A stretch of 32,721 nucleotides of DNA from Acidobacteriota bacterium (GTDB lineage Bacteria; Acidobacteriota; JAAYUB01), in contig JAAYUB010000048.1 of NCBI GenBank assembly GCA_012517875.1, forward strand, positions 1-32,721. The letters run 5' to 3'. Positions 6,823 through 14,914 of the stretch are shown piece after piece. Below the pieces are notes generated by a model. The model saw only the letters and a program-made list of their open reading frames with translations. It searched no databases and had not been told where the DNA came from. Both the position numbers and the translations under genes were made by a program. The stretch's first letter is position 1; every line of letters begins with the position of its first letter.

Positions 6823-9433
6823 GATGACCCTCAAGGTGCGCGAGGCGCTTTCCGCCGCGCAGGGCCTGGCCCAACGACGCAACCACGCCCAGGTGGACGT
6901 GGAGCACGTGCTGCTGGCCCTGCTGCAGCAGGCCGACGGCCTGGCGCCGCGGCTGCTGGCGCGCCTCGACGTGCCCGTGGCCGAATTCACCGGCCGGCTG
7001 GAGCAGGAGCTGGATAAGCTGCCCCGGCTGTCCGGCGACGGCGCGGCCGACGGCCTCTACATCTCGGGCCGCCTGAACCGCATCCTGATTCAGGCGCAGG
7101 AGGAAGCCGCTCGGCTCAAGGACGCCTTTCTGAGCGTGGAGCACCTGCTGGCGGCCATGATCGCCGATGGGGCGGATCAGCCCGCCGCCCGGCTGTTCCG
7201 GGCCTACGGCGTCGACCGGGAGCGCTTCGACCGCGTGCTGCAGGACGTGCGGGGCAACCAGCGCGTCGACTCCGAGGACCCGGAGGGGACGTACGCGGCG
7301 CTGGAGCGGTATGGCCGCGACCTGGTCCGCGAGGCGGCGCGGGGCAAGCTGGACCCGGTCATCGGCCGCGACAACGAGATCCGCCGGGTTATCCGCATCC
7401 TGTCCCGGCGGACGAAGAACAATCCGGTGCTCATCGGTGAGCCCGGCGTGGGCAAGACCGCCATCGTCGAGGGGCTGGCCCAGCGCATCTTCAAGCGGGA
7501 TGTGCCAGAAGGGCTCCTTGACCGCACCGTCGTGGCGCTGGACCTGGGCGCGCTGGTCGCCGGCACCAAGTTCCGCGGCGAGTTCGAGGAGCGCCTCAAG
7601 GCCGTGCTCAAGGAAATCGAAAAGTCGGACGGCCGCATCATCCTGTTCATCGACGAGATCCACAATATCGTGGGCGCCGGCCGGGCCGAAGGCTCCATGG
7701 ACGCCGGCAACCTGCTCAAGCCGATGCTGGCGCGCGGGGCACTGCACTGCATCGGTGCCACCACCATCGACGAGTACCGCAAGCACATCGAGAAGGACCC
7801 GGCGCTGGAGCGCCGGTTCCAGCCGGTGCTGGTGGAACCGCCGTCGGTGGAGGACACCGTCTCCATCCTGCGGGGCTTGAAGGAGCGGTTCGAAATCCAC
7901 CACGGCGTGCGCATCACCGACCGGGCGCTCGTGACCGCGGCCGTCCTGAGCCACCGCTACATTGCGGACCGGTTCCTGCCCGACAAGGCCATCGACCTGA
8001 TGGACGAGGCCGCGGCGATGATCCGGACCGAGATCGACAGCCTGCCCGCCGACCTTGACGAGATCACCCGGCGGGTCATGCAGCTCGAGATCGAGCAGGA
8101 AGCGCTCAAGAAGGAGAAGGACCCGGCGTCGCTGAACCGGTTGCAGGACCTGCAGGGCGAACTGGCCGAGCTCCGGGAGCGCGCCCAAGCGATGCGGGTC
8201 CAGCTCCAGCAGGAAAAAGATGAGATCCAGCATCTGCGCAAACTGCGCGAGGAGATCGAGGGGGTCCGGCGCGACATCGAGGCGGCCGAGCGGGCCTACG
8301 ACCTGAACCGCGCCGCCGAGCTCAAGTACGGCCGCCTCCGCGACATGGAGGGGCAGCTCGCGGAGGCCGAGGCGCGCCTCGGCAGGGATGCCGGCGCGCG
8401 CCGCCTGCTCAAGGAGGAGGTCACTGACGAAGAGATCGCCGCGATCGTCGCTCGCTGGACCGGCATCCCCGTCACCCGCCTCATGGAGGGGGAGCGCGAG
8501 AAGCTGCTCCACCTGGACGAGATCCTCCACCGGCGCGTCATCGGCCAGGACGAGGCCGTCGACGCTGTGGCCGAGGCCGTGCTACGCGCCCGCACCGGCC
8601 TCAAGGATCCGAAGCGCCCCATCGGCTCCTTCATCTTCCTCGGGCCCACGGGCGTGGGCAAGACCGAGCTGGCGCGCACGCTGGCCGAGGCGCTGTTCGA
8701 TACCGAGGAAAACATGGTCCGCATCGACATGTCCGAGTACATGGAGAAGCACAGCGTTGCCCGCCTCATCGGGGCGCCGCCTGGCTATGTGGGCTACGAC
8801 GAGGGCGGCCAGCTCACCGAAGCGGTCCGCCGCCGGCCGTACGCGGTCATCCTGTTCGACGAGATCGAGAAGGCCCACCCGGACATCTTCAACGCTTTGC
8901 TGCAGATCCTCGACGATGGGCGCCTCACCGACAACAAGGGCCGCGTGGTGGACTTCAAAAACACCGTGGTGATCATGACCTCCAACGTGGGCAGCCAGCT
9001 CCTCATGGACGGCATCGACCGCACCGGCGCCATCCCCGCGGCTGTGCGCACGCGCGTCATGGACGAACTGCGGCTCTCCTTCAAGCCGGAGTTCCTGAAC
9101 CGGGTGGATGAGATCGTGCTGTTCAAGCCCCTGACACCGGAGGAGCTGGCGCGCATCGTCGACCTGCAGTTTGAGCAGCTCCGCCGGCGCCTCCACGACC
9201 AGGAGATCGAGCTCAGCCTCAGCCCCGAGGCCCGCACGCTCATCGCCCGCCAGGCCTACGACCCGGTTTTCGGCGCCCGTCCGCTCAAGCGGTTCCTTCA
9301 GCGCCACCTGGAGAGCGTGCTGGCCCGGCGGATCCTCAAGGGCGAGATCGTCCCGGGCAGCCGCACGGTGGTGGGGGTCACCGGCGACGTGCTCGACTTT
9401 CGCACCGACACGGCCGACGGGCCGGTGAACTGA
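6809..9433 (+). CDS. clpB: ClpB ATP-dependent disaggregase
   Basis: ClpB is a hexameric AAA+ unfoldase that rescues aggregated proteins together with DnaK. The predicted 874 residues are full length. The order is: N domain (two Clp_N repeats, about 1-145), NBD1 with Walker A GEPGVGKT (210-217) and Walker B ILFIDEIH (278-285), the coiled-coil M domain (about 405-530) that distinguishes ClpB from ClpA/ClpC, NBD2 with Walker A GPTGVGKT (612-619) and the pore loop [13 protein letters not shown], and the ClpB C-terminal domain. The start is TTG at 6809 inside the end of grpE. GAGGAGGAGG sits at a good distance, and the resulting [14 protein letters not shown] matches the conserved ClpB N terminus. 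The later ATG at 6824 would lose these residues. Confidence 0.97.
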   Translation: MDPNKMTLKVREALSAAQGLAQRRNHAQVDVEHVLLALLQQADGLAPRLLARLDVPVAEFTGRLEQELDKLPRLSGDGAADGLYISGRLNRILIQAQEEAARLKDAFLSVEHLLAAMIADGADQPAARLFRAYGVDRERFDRVLQDVRGNQRVDSEDPEGTYAALERYGRDLVREAARGKLDPVIGRDNEIRRVIRILSRRTKNNPVLIGEPGVGKTAIVEGLAQRIFKRDVPEGLLDRTVVALDLGALVAGTKFRGEFEERLKAVLKEIEKSDGRIILFIDEIHNIVGAGRAEGSMDAGNLLKPMLARGALHCIGATTIDEYRKHIEKDPALERRFQPVLVEPPSVEDTVSILRGLKERFEIHHGVRITDRALVTAAVLSHRYIADRFLPDKAIDLMDEAAAMIRTEIDSLPADLDEITRRVMQLEIEQEALKKEKDPASLNRLQDLQGELAELRERAQAMRVQLQQEKDEIQHLRKLREEIEGVRRDIEAAERAYDLNRAAELKYGRLRDMEGQLAEAEARLGRDAGARRLLKEEVTDEEIAAIVARWTGIPVTRLMEGEREKLLHLDEILHRRVIGQDEAVDAVAEAVLRARTGLKDPKRPIGSFIFLGPTGVGKTELARTLAEALFDTEENMVRIDMSEYMEKHSVARLIGAPPGYVGYDEGGQLTEAVRRRPYAVILFDEIEKAHPDIFNALLQILDDGRLTDNKGRVVDFKNTVVIMTSNVGSQLLMDGIDRTGAIPAAVRTRVMDELRLSFKPEFLNRVDEIVLFKPLTPEELARIVDLQFEQLRRRLHDQEIELSLSPEARTLIARQAYDPVFGARPLKRFLQRHLESVLARRILKGEIVPGSRTVVGVTGDVLDFRTDTADGPVN

Positions 9434-9464
9434 GCGTTTCGCACGGACTGCGTCTGATGGGCAC

Positions 9465-9492
9465 ACCGGCGGCCTTGCGGCCGCCGGTTTTT
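9465..9492 (+). terminator. Intrinsic terminator after clpB
   Basis: A perfect ten-pair GC stem (9465-9474 with 9479-9488), a TTGC loop and a T5 run ending at 9492 lie 31 bp after the clpB stop. It ends just before the next promoter. Confidence 0.9.
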
Positions 9493-9494
9493 CG

Positions 9495-9523
9495 TTGACA
9501 CTCCGGAAACCGCCAACGATAAT
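9495..9523 (+). promoter_or_regulatory. Sigma-70-type promoter for the FHA-GAF-phosphatase gene
   Basis: A consensus TTGACA (9495-9500) is followed by a 17-bp spacer and GATAAT (9518-9523). Transcription would begin near 9530, about ten bases before the ATG at 9541, giving a very short leader. It is back-to-back with the clpB terminator, so this gene forms its own unit. Confidence 0.8.
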
Positions 9524-9540
9524 ACGCCCAGGTCACCCCC

Positions 9541-11304
9541 ATGAGCACCACCTTCTGGCTTGAATACAACCAGCAGCAGCGCAACTTTACGCTGGACGCG
9601 CAGATGACCCAGGTCCGGATCGGCCGCGGCGCCTCCAACGAGGTGGCCATCGGCGAGGACCGCGGGATCTCCAAGTGCCACGCCCGCATCTTCGCCTCCG
9701 GCGGCAAGGTCTGGGTGGAGGACACGGGCAGCCGCAACGGCACGTTCGTCAACGAGAAGCAGGTGGGCTTCCGCCACCCGCTGGAGGACGGCGACACGAT
9801 CCGGCTGGGCAACACCCGCCTCGTCTTTCGGCGCCACGTCACGGAGGACCCGCAGGAAACCTTCCCTCTGCCCGGGATGACCTGCATCATTTCCATCAAG
9901 GATTTCAAGGACCAATGGAAGACCCGCGACGCGGCCGCCCAGGCGGCAGCCGGTCCGGCGGCGCCGCCGAGGCCGGCGACTGCCAGGGCGGAAGCCGCTC
10001 CCGCCGCGCCGGCGGCGAGCCCGATGGTGGACACGTTGGCGGCCGAGGTGAAGCGCTTCGGCGTACTCCAGGAAATCGCCTCCTCCCTGCTGGACCAGCG
10101 GGACCTGAGCCGCCTCTTCCACGACTGCCTCCAGCTCATCGTCTCGGTGGTGCCCGCCCGCCGGGGCTGCCTGATGATGATCGAGGGCGGAGAGCTTCAG
10201 GTCAAGTCGTACTGGACCGGCGGACGGGTGGCGGATACGCCCGCCGCCGCCGACATCATCCAGTTCAGCCGGACCGTCCAGCGTCTGGTGATCGAGAAGA
10301 AGTCCGCCGTCCTCACCACGAACGTGGAGAGCGACCCCCAGCTCGAGGAGGCGCGCAGCATCATCGTCCAGGGGATCAAGTCGATCATGTGCGTCCCGCT
10401 CTGGAACGGCGAGAAGACGTACGGCCTGATTTACCTCGACAGCCCCTCGATCGAGAAGGATTTCAACAAGGACAACCTCCAGCTCCTCACCGCCATTGCC
10501 AACCTGGTGACGATGAAGATCGAGAATTACCTTTACATTCAGGAGCTCCTCCTGAAGAAGGCGATGGAGAAGGAGTTGGAGTACGCCGCCGACGTGCAGA
10601 AATTCCTGATCCCCGACAGGTTCCCCCAGGTTTCGGATCTGGACGGCGCGGTCTTCTACCGCTCCTGTCTCCAGCTGGGCGGCGATTATTACCACGTGTT
10701 CGTCCTCCCGGACGGACGCTACCTGTTCATCATCGCCGATGTGATGGGCAAAGGGATGGGAGCGGCGCTGCTCACCGCCTCGCTCCACGCCTATCTCAAC
10801 TCGCTGTGCGAGCAGGAACTGGACCTGAGCGAGCTGCTGGGCGACCTGAACCGGCGGATCCACACGCAGTGCGACGGGCAGATCTTTGTGACGCTGTTCG
10901 CGCTGGCGCTGGACGCGGCGAGCGGGCGCGCCTGGTATTGCAACGCCGGACACAACGAGGCCATCCGCGTGCGGGAGGACGGAAGCTCAGATCTACTCGC
11001 CGAGGGCGGGCCCATCCTCGGCATTCTGCCCGAGGGTGTCTTCCAGGTCACGGAGGTGGAGCTCGGTGACGGGGACCTGCTCCTGCTGTACACCGACGGA
11101 CTCACCGAGGCGGGTAACGAAGCCGATGAGTTTTTCGGCCGGGACCGCGTGGTCAAGTTCCTGGTGCAGGAGCGCGACAACACTCCGGACGAGATCTGCC
11201 AACGGCTCATCCAGACCGTTGAAAAATTCCAGGGCGTCAAGCCCCAGCGGGACGATTTGACGGGCATCTTGATCCGGTTTCTCCCCGGGAAAAAATGCAG
11301 TTGA
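9541..11304 (+). CDS. FHA-GAF-SpoIIE/PP2C phosphatase (RsbU-like regulator)
   Basis: This soluble 587-residue regulator combines three modules. An FHA domain (about 5-98; GRGASNEV, SKCHARI, DTGSRNGTFVN) binds phosphothreonine. An Ala/Pro-rich linker (about 130-165) leads to a GAF sensor domain (about 170-330). A coiled segment with QKFLIP precedes a SpoIIE-type PP2M phosphatase (about 360-583; IADVMGKGMGAALLTA, NAGHNEAI, LLLLYTDGLTEAG, QRDDLTGILI). RsbU-like enzymes of this kind dephosphorylate anti-anti-sigma factors in partner-switching pathways. The usual GGDYYD element reads GGDYYH (380-385), so one acidic residue normally conserved there is replaced by His. No anti-sigma or STAS protein is encoded nearby. 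Kinase partners for the FHA domain are also not in the window. Confidence 0.93.
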   Translation: MSTTFWLEYNQQQRNFTLDAQMTQVRIGRGASNEVAIGEDRGISKCHARIFASGGKVWVEDTGSRNGTFVNEKQVGFRHPLEDGDTIRLGNTRLVFRRHVTEDPQETFPLPGMTCIISIKDFKDQWKTRDAAAQAAAGPAAPPRPATARAEAAPAAPAASPMVDTLAAEVKRFGVLQEIASSLLDQRDLSRLFHDCLQLIVSVVPARRGCLMMIEGGELQVKSYWTGGRVADTPAAADIIQFSRTVQRLVIEKKSAVLTTNVESDPQLEEARSIIVQGIKSIMCVPLWNGEKTYGLIYLDSPSIEKDFNKDNLQLLTAIANLVTMKIENYLYIQELLLKKAMEKELEYAADVQKFLIPDRFPQVSDLDGAVFYRSCLQLGGDYYHVFVLPDGRYLFIIADVMGKGMGAALLTASLHAYLNSLCEQELDLSELLGDLNRRIHTQCDGQIFVTLFALALDAASGRAWYCNAGHNEAIRVREDGSSDLLAEGGPILGILPEGVFQVTEVELGDGDLLLLYTDGLTEAGNEADEFFGRDRVVKFLVQERDNTPDEICQRLIQTVEKFQGVKPQRDDLTGILIRFLPGKKCS

Positions 11305-11329
11305 CAATTATTGGCTCTTGGCGAAAAAT
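11301..11329 (+). promoter_or_regulatory. Possible sigma-70-type promoter for the acidic protein gene
   Basis: A consensus TTGACA (11301-11306) overlaps the stop codon of the phosphatase gene. A 17-bp spacer leads to AAAAAT (11324-11329), only four of six matches to the -10 consensus. The start codon at 11359 lies about 25 bp beyond the predicted start of transcription. Confidence 0.45.
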
Positions 11330-11358
11330 TGCTTCCAAGTATAGCCGGAAGGTGTGCC

Positions 11359-11799
11359 ATGAAGATTTTTGAAGACTCTCTTCATTCCGACGCCGCCTGG
11401 TTGCCGGCCGTGCTCTTGGCCAAGAAGAAGAAGGACGACGACTTCGACGACGACGAGCTGCCGGACGATCTCGACGACGACAACGACGAGATCGAGGACT
11501 GGGACGAGGACGAAGAGGGTGACGGCGAAGACGCCGATGACGAGGTGTGGGAGGAAGAGGACGACGAAGAGGGAGGGGAAGACGACGAGGACGACGAGGA
11601 GGACGGCGAGGACGAGGATTGGGACGACGAGGAATATGAGGACTGGGAGGATGACGAAGACGGCGACGAGGAGGAGGACGAGGACGAGGACGAGGACGGT
11701 GAGTGGGAGGAAGAGGGAGAACCTGAAAAGCCGGGCGAGTGGGACGACGACTACATCGATTACGATACCGACGATTACGATTACGAGGACTGGAACTGA
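11359..11799 (+). CDS. Extremely acidic Asp/Glu-rich low-complexity protein
   Basis: The product is 146 residues. The first 25 look ordinary and amphipathic (FEDSLHSDAAWLPAVLLA) and end in KKKK. From residue 26 to the end the protein is almost entirely Asp and Glu, with scattered Trp, Tyr and Gly (WDDEEYEDWEDDEDG) and one GEPEKPGEW break. The start ATG at 11359 has GGAAGG seven bases upstream, and an earlier in-frame start at 11311 lacks such a site. No family is recognised. Such tails can bind Ca2+ or other cations, mimic DNA, or bind basic proteins, and none of these can be chosen from sequence. The antisense strand reads as a Val/Leu-rich hydrophobic frame, but that only mirrors GAC/GAG codons. 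Confidence 0.75.
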   Translation: MKIFEDSLHSDAAWLPAVLLAKKKKDDDFDDDELPDDLDDDNDEIEDWDEDEEGDGEDADDEVWEEEDDEEGGEDDEDDEEDGEDEDWDDEEYEDWEDDEDGDEEEDEDEDEDGEWEEEGEPEKPGEWDDDYIDYDTDDYDYEDWN

Positions 11800-11822
11800 G
11801 CGCGGGGTGACCGGTCCCGCGC
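11800..11822 (+). terminator. GC-rich hairpin after the acidic protein gene
   Basis: A seven-pair stem GCGCGGG/CCCGCGC with a nine-base loop begins at the last base after the stop codon. No T-run follows, so it may act as an mRNA 3' stabiliser or a weak terminator rather than a classical one. Confidence 0.35.
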
Positions 11823-11936
11823 GCTTCGAACCGCCGCCGCGTTTCCGGCGGCCCGGGCGGCCGCCGGATAGCGGGCTGCGCAATCGACTCCGCCTGACAC
11901 GATCATGAGGACAAGCAATATCCACAGGAGGCGGCC

Positions 11937-12737
11937 ATGGCGCGTCGGTGCGTGTCACTGATCACCGATTTCGGTCTCGCTGGCCCGTTTGCAGGGGCGA
12001 TGAAGGGAACCATCCTCCGGATCAACCCCGAGGTCAACGTGGTGGACGTCACCCACTCCATCACGCCGGGCGACATCCTGGAGGCCGCCTTCGTGCTGAG
12101 CTGCTCGTTCCGCTTCTTCCCGGACCGCACCATCCACGTCGTGGTAGTGGATCCGAAGGTGGGCAGCCAGCGGCGCGCCCTGCTGGTTTCCATCGAGAAT
12201 CACTTCTTCTTGGCGCCCGACAACGGCGTGCTGAGCTACATCCTCACCCGCGAGGAGGTGTACGGCATCTTCAGCCTCACCGAGGAGCACTTCTTCCAGA
12301 AGACGTTAAGCAGCACCTTCCACGGCCGGGACGTGTTCGCGCCCGTGGCCGGCTGGCTGAGCAAGGGCGTGGAGTCCGCCCAGTTCGGCGAGCCCGTCAC
12401 CGACCCCCTGGTGCTAGACATCCCTAAGCCCCAGGAAGTCCGGCCGAAAGCCTGGAAGGGATCCATCCTCTACGTGGACACCTTCGGCAACCTCATCACC
12501 AACTTCACTCCGGAGCACATCCCGCTGGACGAGCAGGGGTACCCGGCGGTGGCCAAGGTGCGCCATCTGCATGGGGAGATTGTCAAGACCCGCCGCTATT
12601 TTGCCGAGTCGGCCGACAAGGAGCCCTTTCTGATGCTGGGCTCCTCGGGCTATTACGAGATCGCCATCAACAACGGCTCGGCGGCGATGGAGCTCGGGTT
12701 GAAGGCGGGGAGTGAAATCGCCTTGCTCCAACGGTGA
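11937..12737 (+). CDS. SAM hydrolase/SAM-dependent halogenase family protein (DUF62)
   Basis: This 266-residue protein belongs to the S-adenosyl-L-methionine hydroxide adenosyltransferase family, related to fluorinase and chlorinase. Family markers are the N-terminal SLITDFGLAGPF with G-x-M-K-G, the hydrophobic strand HVVVVDPKVGSQRRALLV, LAPDNGVLSYI, FHGRDVFAPVAGWL and the C-terminal nucleotide-binding stretch YVDTFGNLITNF. The conserved Asp, Arg and His believed to activate water are all present (VDPKVG-RR and FHGRD). The usual DPGVG motif reads DPKVG. The known reaction of non-halogenating members is SAM + water giving adenosine + methionine. A halogenase is unlikely without the extra loop of those enzymes. 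The start ATG has AGGAGG five bases upstream. It stands alone as a unit, 137 bp after the acidic protein. Confidence 0.93.
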   Translation: MARRCVSLITDFGLAGPFAGAMKGTILRINPEVNVVDVTHSITPGDILEAAFVLSCSFRFFPDRTIHVVVVDPKVGSQRRALLVSIENHFFLAPDNGVLSYILTREEVYGIFSLTEEHFFQKTLSSTFHGRDVFAPVAGWLSKGVESAQFGEPVTDPLVLDIPKPQEVRPKAWKGSILYVDTFGNLITNFTPEHIPLDEQGYPAVAKVRHLHGEIVKTRRYFAESADKEPFLMLGSSGYYEIAINNGSAAMELGLKAGSEIALLQR

Positions 12738-13249
12738 TTGCCCGCCGCCTGAGGGGGCTCGGTCGATCGGTCAATCGATGAAAGGGTATCCGCGCTCGTA
12801 ATTCGTAATCGTGCCTCGCCTCGGCCTGCTCACCACGAAGTCACAAAGGGCACGAAGGGTTTATTTTTCATTGGTGATCTGTCATTGGCCATTTCGGATT
12901 ATTGGTTATTGCTGATTGCTTATATTCTATCGGCTATTTGGAACCGAGTTTGTTCTTGCTGTTGATGGGGTCTGGGACTTGGGACCTGGGACCTGGGGTC
13001 TGGGACCTGGGTTTTTGGGCCTGGGGTTTGAGGGCTGGGGTTTGAGGGCTGGGTTCTGGGTCGTGAGAACCAGAACCCAGGTCCCAGGTCCGATATCCGA
13101 AGTCCGAATTCCGCTGTCCGACAATCGGGAACGAGCCTCTAGCCTCGAGTCTCGAGCCTCGATTACGATTACGAATTACGATGACGATTCCGAATACCGA
13201 GTCCGACTAACTCGGAACTCCTATTCCCGATCTCCTGTCTCCGATCTCT
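12738..13249. repeat. 512-bp intergenic region of short word-like repeats
   Basis: No gene is supported here, between convergent ends of the SAM hydrolase and the HD-GYP gene. The left part holds CACGAAG-type words spaced 8-9 bases apart (12834-12857) and variants of ATTGGTNAT (12867-12912). The middle (12968-13055) is a run of GGGACCTGGG, GGGTCTGGG and GGGTTTGAGGGCT variants. The right part (13090-13240) is made of CCGAATTCCG, CTCGAGTC, GATTACGA and CTCCTATTCCCGATCTC variants. ACGATTACGAATTACGA occurs inverted at 12796-12812 and direct at 13165-13181. Two overlapping inverted repeats pair the G-rich middle with CCAGAACCCAGGTCCCAGG at 13070-13088. Related words recur near 23000-23230, 24240-24410 and 32540-32565. 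Confidence 0.7.
13049..13080. repeat. Perfect 11-bp inverted repeat inside the intergenic word array
   Basis: CTGGGTTCTGG (13049-13059) and CCAGAACCCAG (13070-13080) pair around a ten-base loop. The 3' arm continues into CCCAGGTCCCAGGTCC (13076-13091), which is the exact reverse complement of 12982-12997, so two alternative hairpins compete. No T-run follows on either strand. It lies between convergent genes and could help end transcription, but it may simply be a by-product of the repeats. Confidence 0.6.
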
Positions 13250-14779
13250 TTACTCCGCCTGGGCGCGGAACTCGCTCTCGAAAATCTCCACCAGTTTCGG
13301 GTCGTAGCGCCGGCCGGCATTGCGCCTCAGCTCCTCGATGGCTGCGTCCGTCGGGCGGCCGATCTGGTAGCTGTGGGGATTCGTCATGGCGTCGAACGAT
13401 TCGGCGATGGCGATGATCCGGGCGCCCAACGGAATCGCCTCGCCGGCCAGCCCGGCGGGATACCCGCTGCCGTCGATGTTCTCATGGTGGGACCGGATGA
13501 GGGGCACCAGGTCCTGCCACAGGGTGATGCGGCTGACCAGCTCGGCGCCCAGGAGTGGATGCTGGCGGTGGTTCTCCGGATCGTGCTTCTGGTCGGCGGG
13601 CACCTTGACCATGCCGATGTCGTGGAGCAGAGCGGCGAAGTAGAGCCGCTTGCGATCGGCCTCGTCGATATTCAGGCGCCGGGCGATCATGCCGGCGTAG
13701 CGGGCGACGTTGCGCAGGTGGCCGCGCGCCACGGTGGTGCCCTCCAGGGCCTGGACCAGCAGCTCGATGGTGTGGGTGAAGTAGTTGAGCTGGACCTCCC
13801 GGAACTGGGCGTTGTGGATGCTGACGGCGGCGTGGCCGGCAAGGGCCTGCAGGAGACTCAGCTCGGCGCGCTCGAACGCGCCGGCGTCCTGCAACTTGTG
13901 CGCCAGCACCAGCGCGCCCTTGATCTCCTCGCCGAGCACCAGTGGGGTGACCGCCACCTGGATCCGGCCCGGCGCGTAGGCGAACGGCCCCCCGCGCAGT
14001 GGCTCGCCGTCGAACAGCAGCGCCTCGCGCGCCTCGGCGGCGTGGCGAACCACGGCCCGGTAGAACTCCAGCCGTTCCTTGCCCGACTCTTCGATGGTGT
14101 GGCCCACCTCGGCGGTCAGCCGCCACTCCCCTTCGGCGGGCATGAACAGGTACGCGCCGGACACGCGGCAGAGCTGCATGGCGCCCAGGACCAGCTGGTT
14201 GTAGACCTCCTGCGGGTGCGGCGACTGCGACACGGCGCCCGATATGGCCACCAGCTGCTCCAGGTTGGCGCGCGAGCGGTCCATGGCGCCCAGCGTGGCC
14301 AGCATCCGCCGGCGGGTCTGGAAGTAGCCGAGCAGGGAGAGCACAAACGACGCGCAGATGACGCCGATGATGGAATAAAGGAGGGTGGGGTCGCCCTTGG
14401 CCAGCAGCTCCGGGATGATGTACATCATCAGCAGCATGGCGATGCACACCAGCGGCAGCAGCGACACGATGATGTACACGCGGATGAACACAGCCAGCGG
14501 TCGGGCCACCGCCACCTTCGGGTCGCTGATCCGGTGCGGCTGCTTCATGGTGATGAAGTAGCCGGCCAGGTAGGTCACCACCAGGATGAGCAGGACACCC
14601 ATGGCAAGGTAGAACACGGTGGTGCCGCCGTGCTGGAGGAGCCGCGGAAAGACGTAGGCGAACATGATCGCCGACAGGCAGGCCAGCGTGAGGAGCACGG
14701 CGACGGCCAGCGGAGCGCTGGTTTGGCGGGCTCCTTCGACCCCTTCCCGCGGCAGGATGCGTTTCGGTTCGGCGACCAT
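13250..14779 (-). CDS. Membrane-bound GAF/HD-GYP domain protein, putative c-di-GMP phosphodiesterase
   Basis: This 509-residue inner-membrane signalling protein has four predicted helices in two hairpins (about 24-46, 55-78, 97-123, 133-153). They are followed by a linker helix, a GAF domain (about 170-325) and an HD-GYP domain (about 330-505). Catalytic motifs are LLHDIGMVKVP (H386-D387), HPLLGAELV, HHENIDGSGYPAGL (431-444) with the diagnostic GYP, and the AIAESFDAMT segment. HD-GYP proteins hydrolyse cyclic di-GMP or related dinucleotides at a bi- or trinuclear metal centre. The full set of ligands seems intact, so activity is likely. The start ATG has GGAGAG upstream, and a promoter is visible in the 135-bp gap shared with the divergent nadB. 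There is no output module apart from the enzyme itself. Confidence 0.93.
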   Translation of the reverse strand: MVAEPKRILPREGVEGARQTSAPLAVAVLLTLACLSAIMFAYVFPRLLQHGGTTVFYLAMGVLLILVVTYLAGYFITMKQPHRISDPKVAVARPLAVFIRVYIIVSLLPLVCIAMLLMMYIIPELLAKGDPTLLYSIIGVICASFVLSLLGYFQTRRRMLATLGAMDRSRANLEQLVAISGAVSQSPHPQEVYNQLVLGAMQLCRVSGAYLFMPAEGEWRLTAEVGHTIEESGKERLEFYRAVVRHAAEAREALLFDGEPLRGGPFAYAPGRIQVAVTPLVLGEEIKGALVLAHKLQDAGAFERAELSLLQALAGHAAVSIHNAQFREVQLNYFTHTIELLVQALEGTTVARGHLRNVARYAGMIARRLNIDEADRKRLYFAALLHDIGMVKVPADQKHDPENHRQHPLLGAELVSRITLWQDLVPLIRSHHENIDGSGYPAGLAGEAIPLGARIIAIAESFDAMTNPHSYQIGRPTDAAIEELRRNAGRRYDPKLVEIFESEFRAQAE

Positions 14780-14811
14780 GGGCTCTCCGGCGGCTCATTC
14801 GGGATATCGCT

Positions 14812-14841
14812 AGTGTACGGAGGGGCGGTTTCTTTTGTCAA
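14812..14841 (-). promoter_or_regulatory. Sigma-70-type promoter for the HD-GYP gene
   Basis: On the minus strand, consensus TTGACA (14841-14836) is followed by an 18-bp spacer and TACACT (14817-14812), four of six matches. Transcription would start near 14805, about 25 bp before the ATG at 14779. No equally clear promoter for the divergent nadB was found. Confidence 0.6.
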
Positions 14842-14914
14842 CAGGATGTTGGATGGGTTTGCAAAAGGCCGCTGTCCTGTGCGAAAATGCCTGATTTAGA
14901 GAGGCATCACCGCC

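Noticed and set aside
6497-8530. Minus-strand open frame of 677 codons opposite grpE and clpB
   Set aside because: It is a GC-rich shadow of clpB with no recognisable domain or start signal. Similar long shadows opposite the FHA protein (9298-10953), mpl (20002-21801) and the binding protein (25377-27473) were rejected for the same reason.
11308-11958. Minus-strand open frame of 216 codons that reads as a very hydrophobic membrane protein
   Set aside because: It is the exact antisense of the Asp/Glu-rich gene: GAC and GAG codons read backwards give Val and Leu. It has no ribosome site, and the plus-strand gene has one.
12834-13240. CRISPR array in the repeat-rich intergenic region
   Set aside because: There are no constant repeats with unique spacers of even length and no cas gene. 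The words are short, degenerate and irregularly spaced.
12916-13416. 166-codon open frame crossing the word array
   Set aside because: It has no homology, low complexity and no ribosome site, and it runs into the coding region of the opposite-strand HD-GYP gene.
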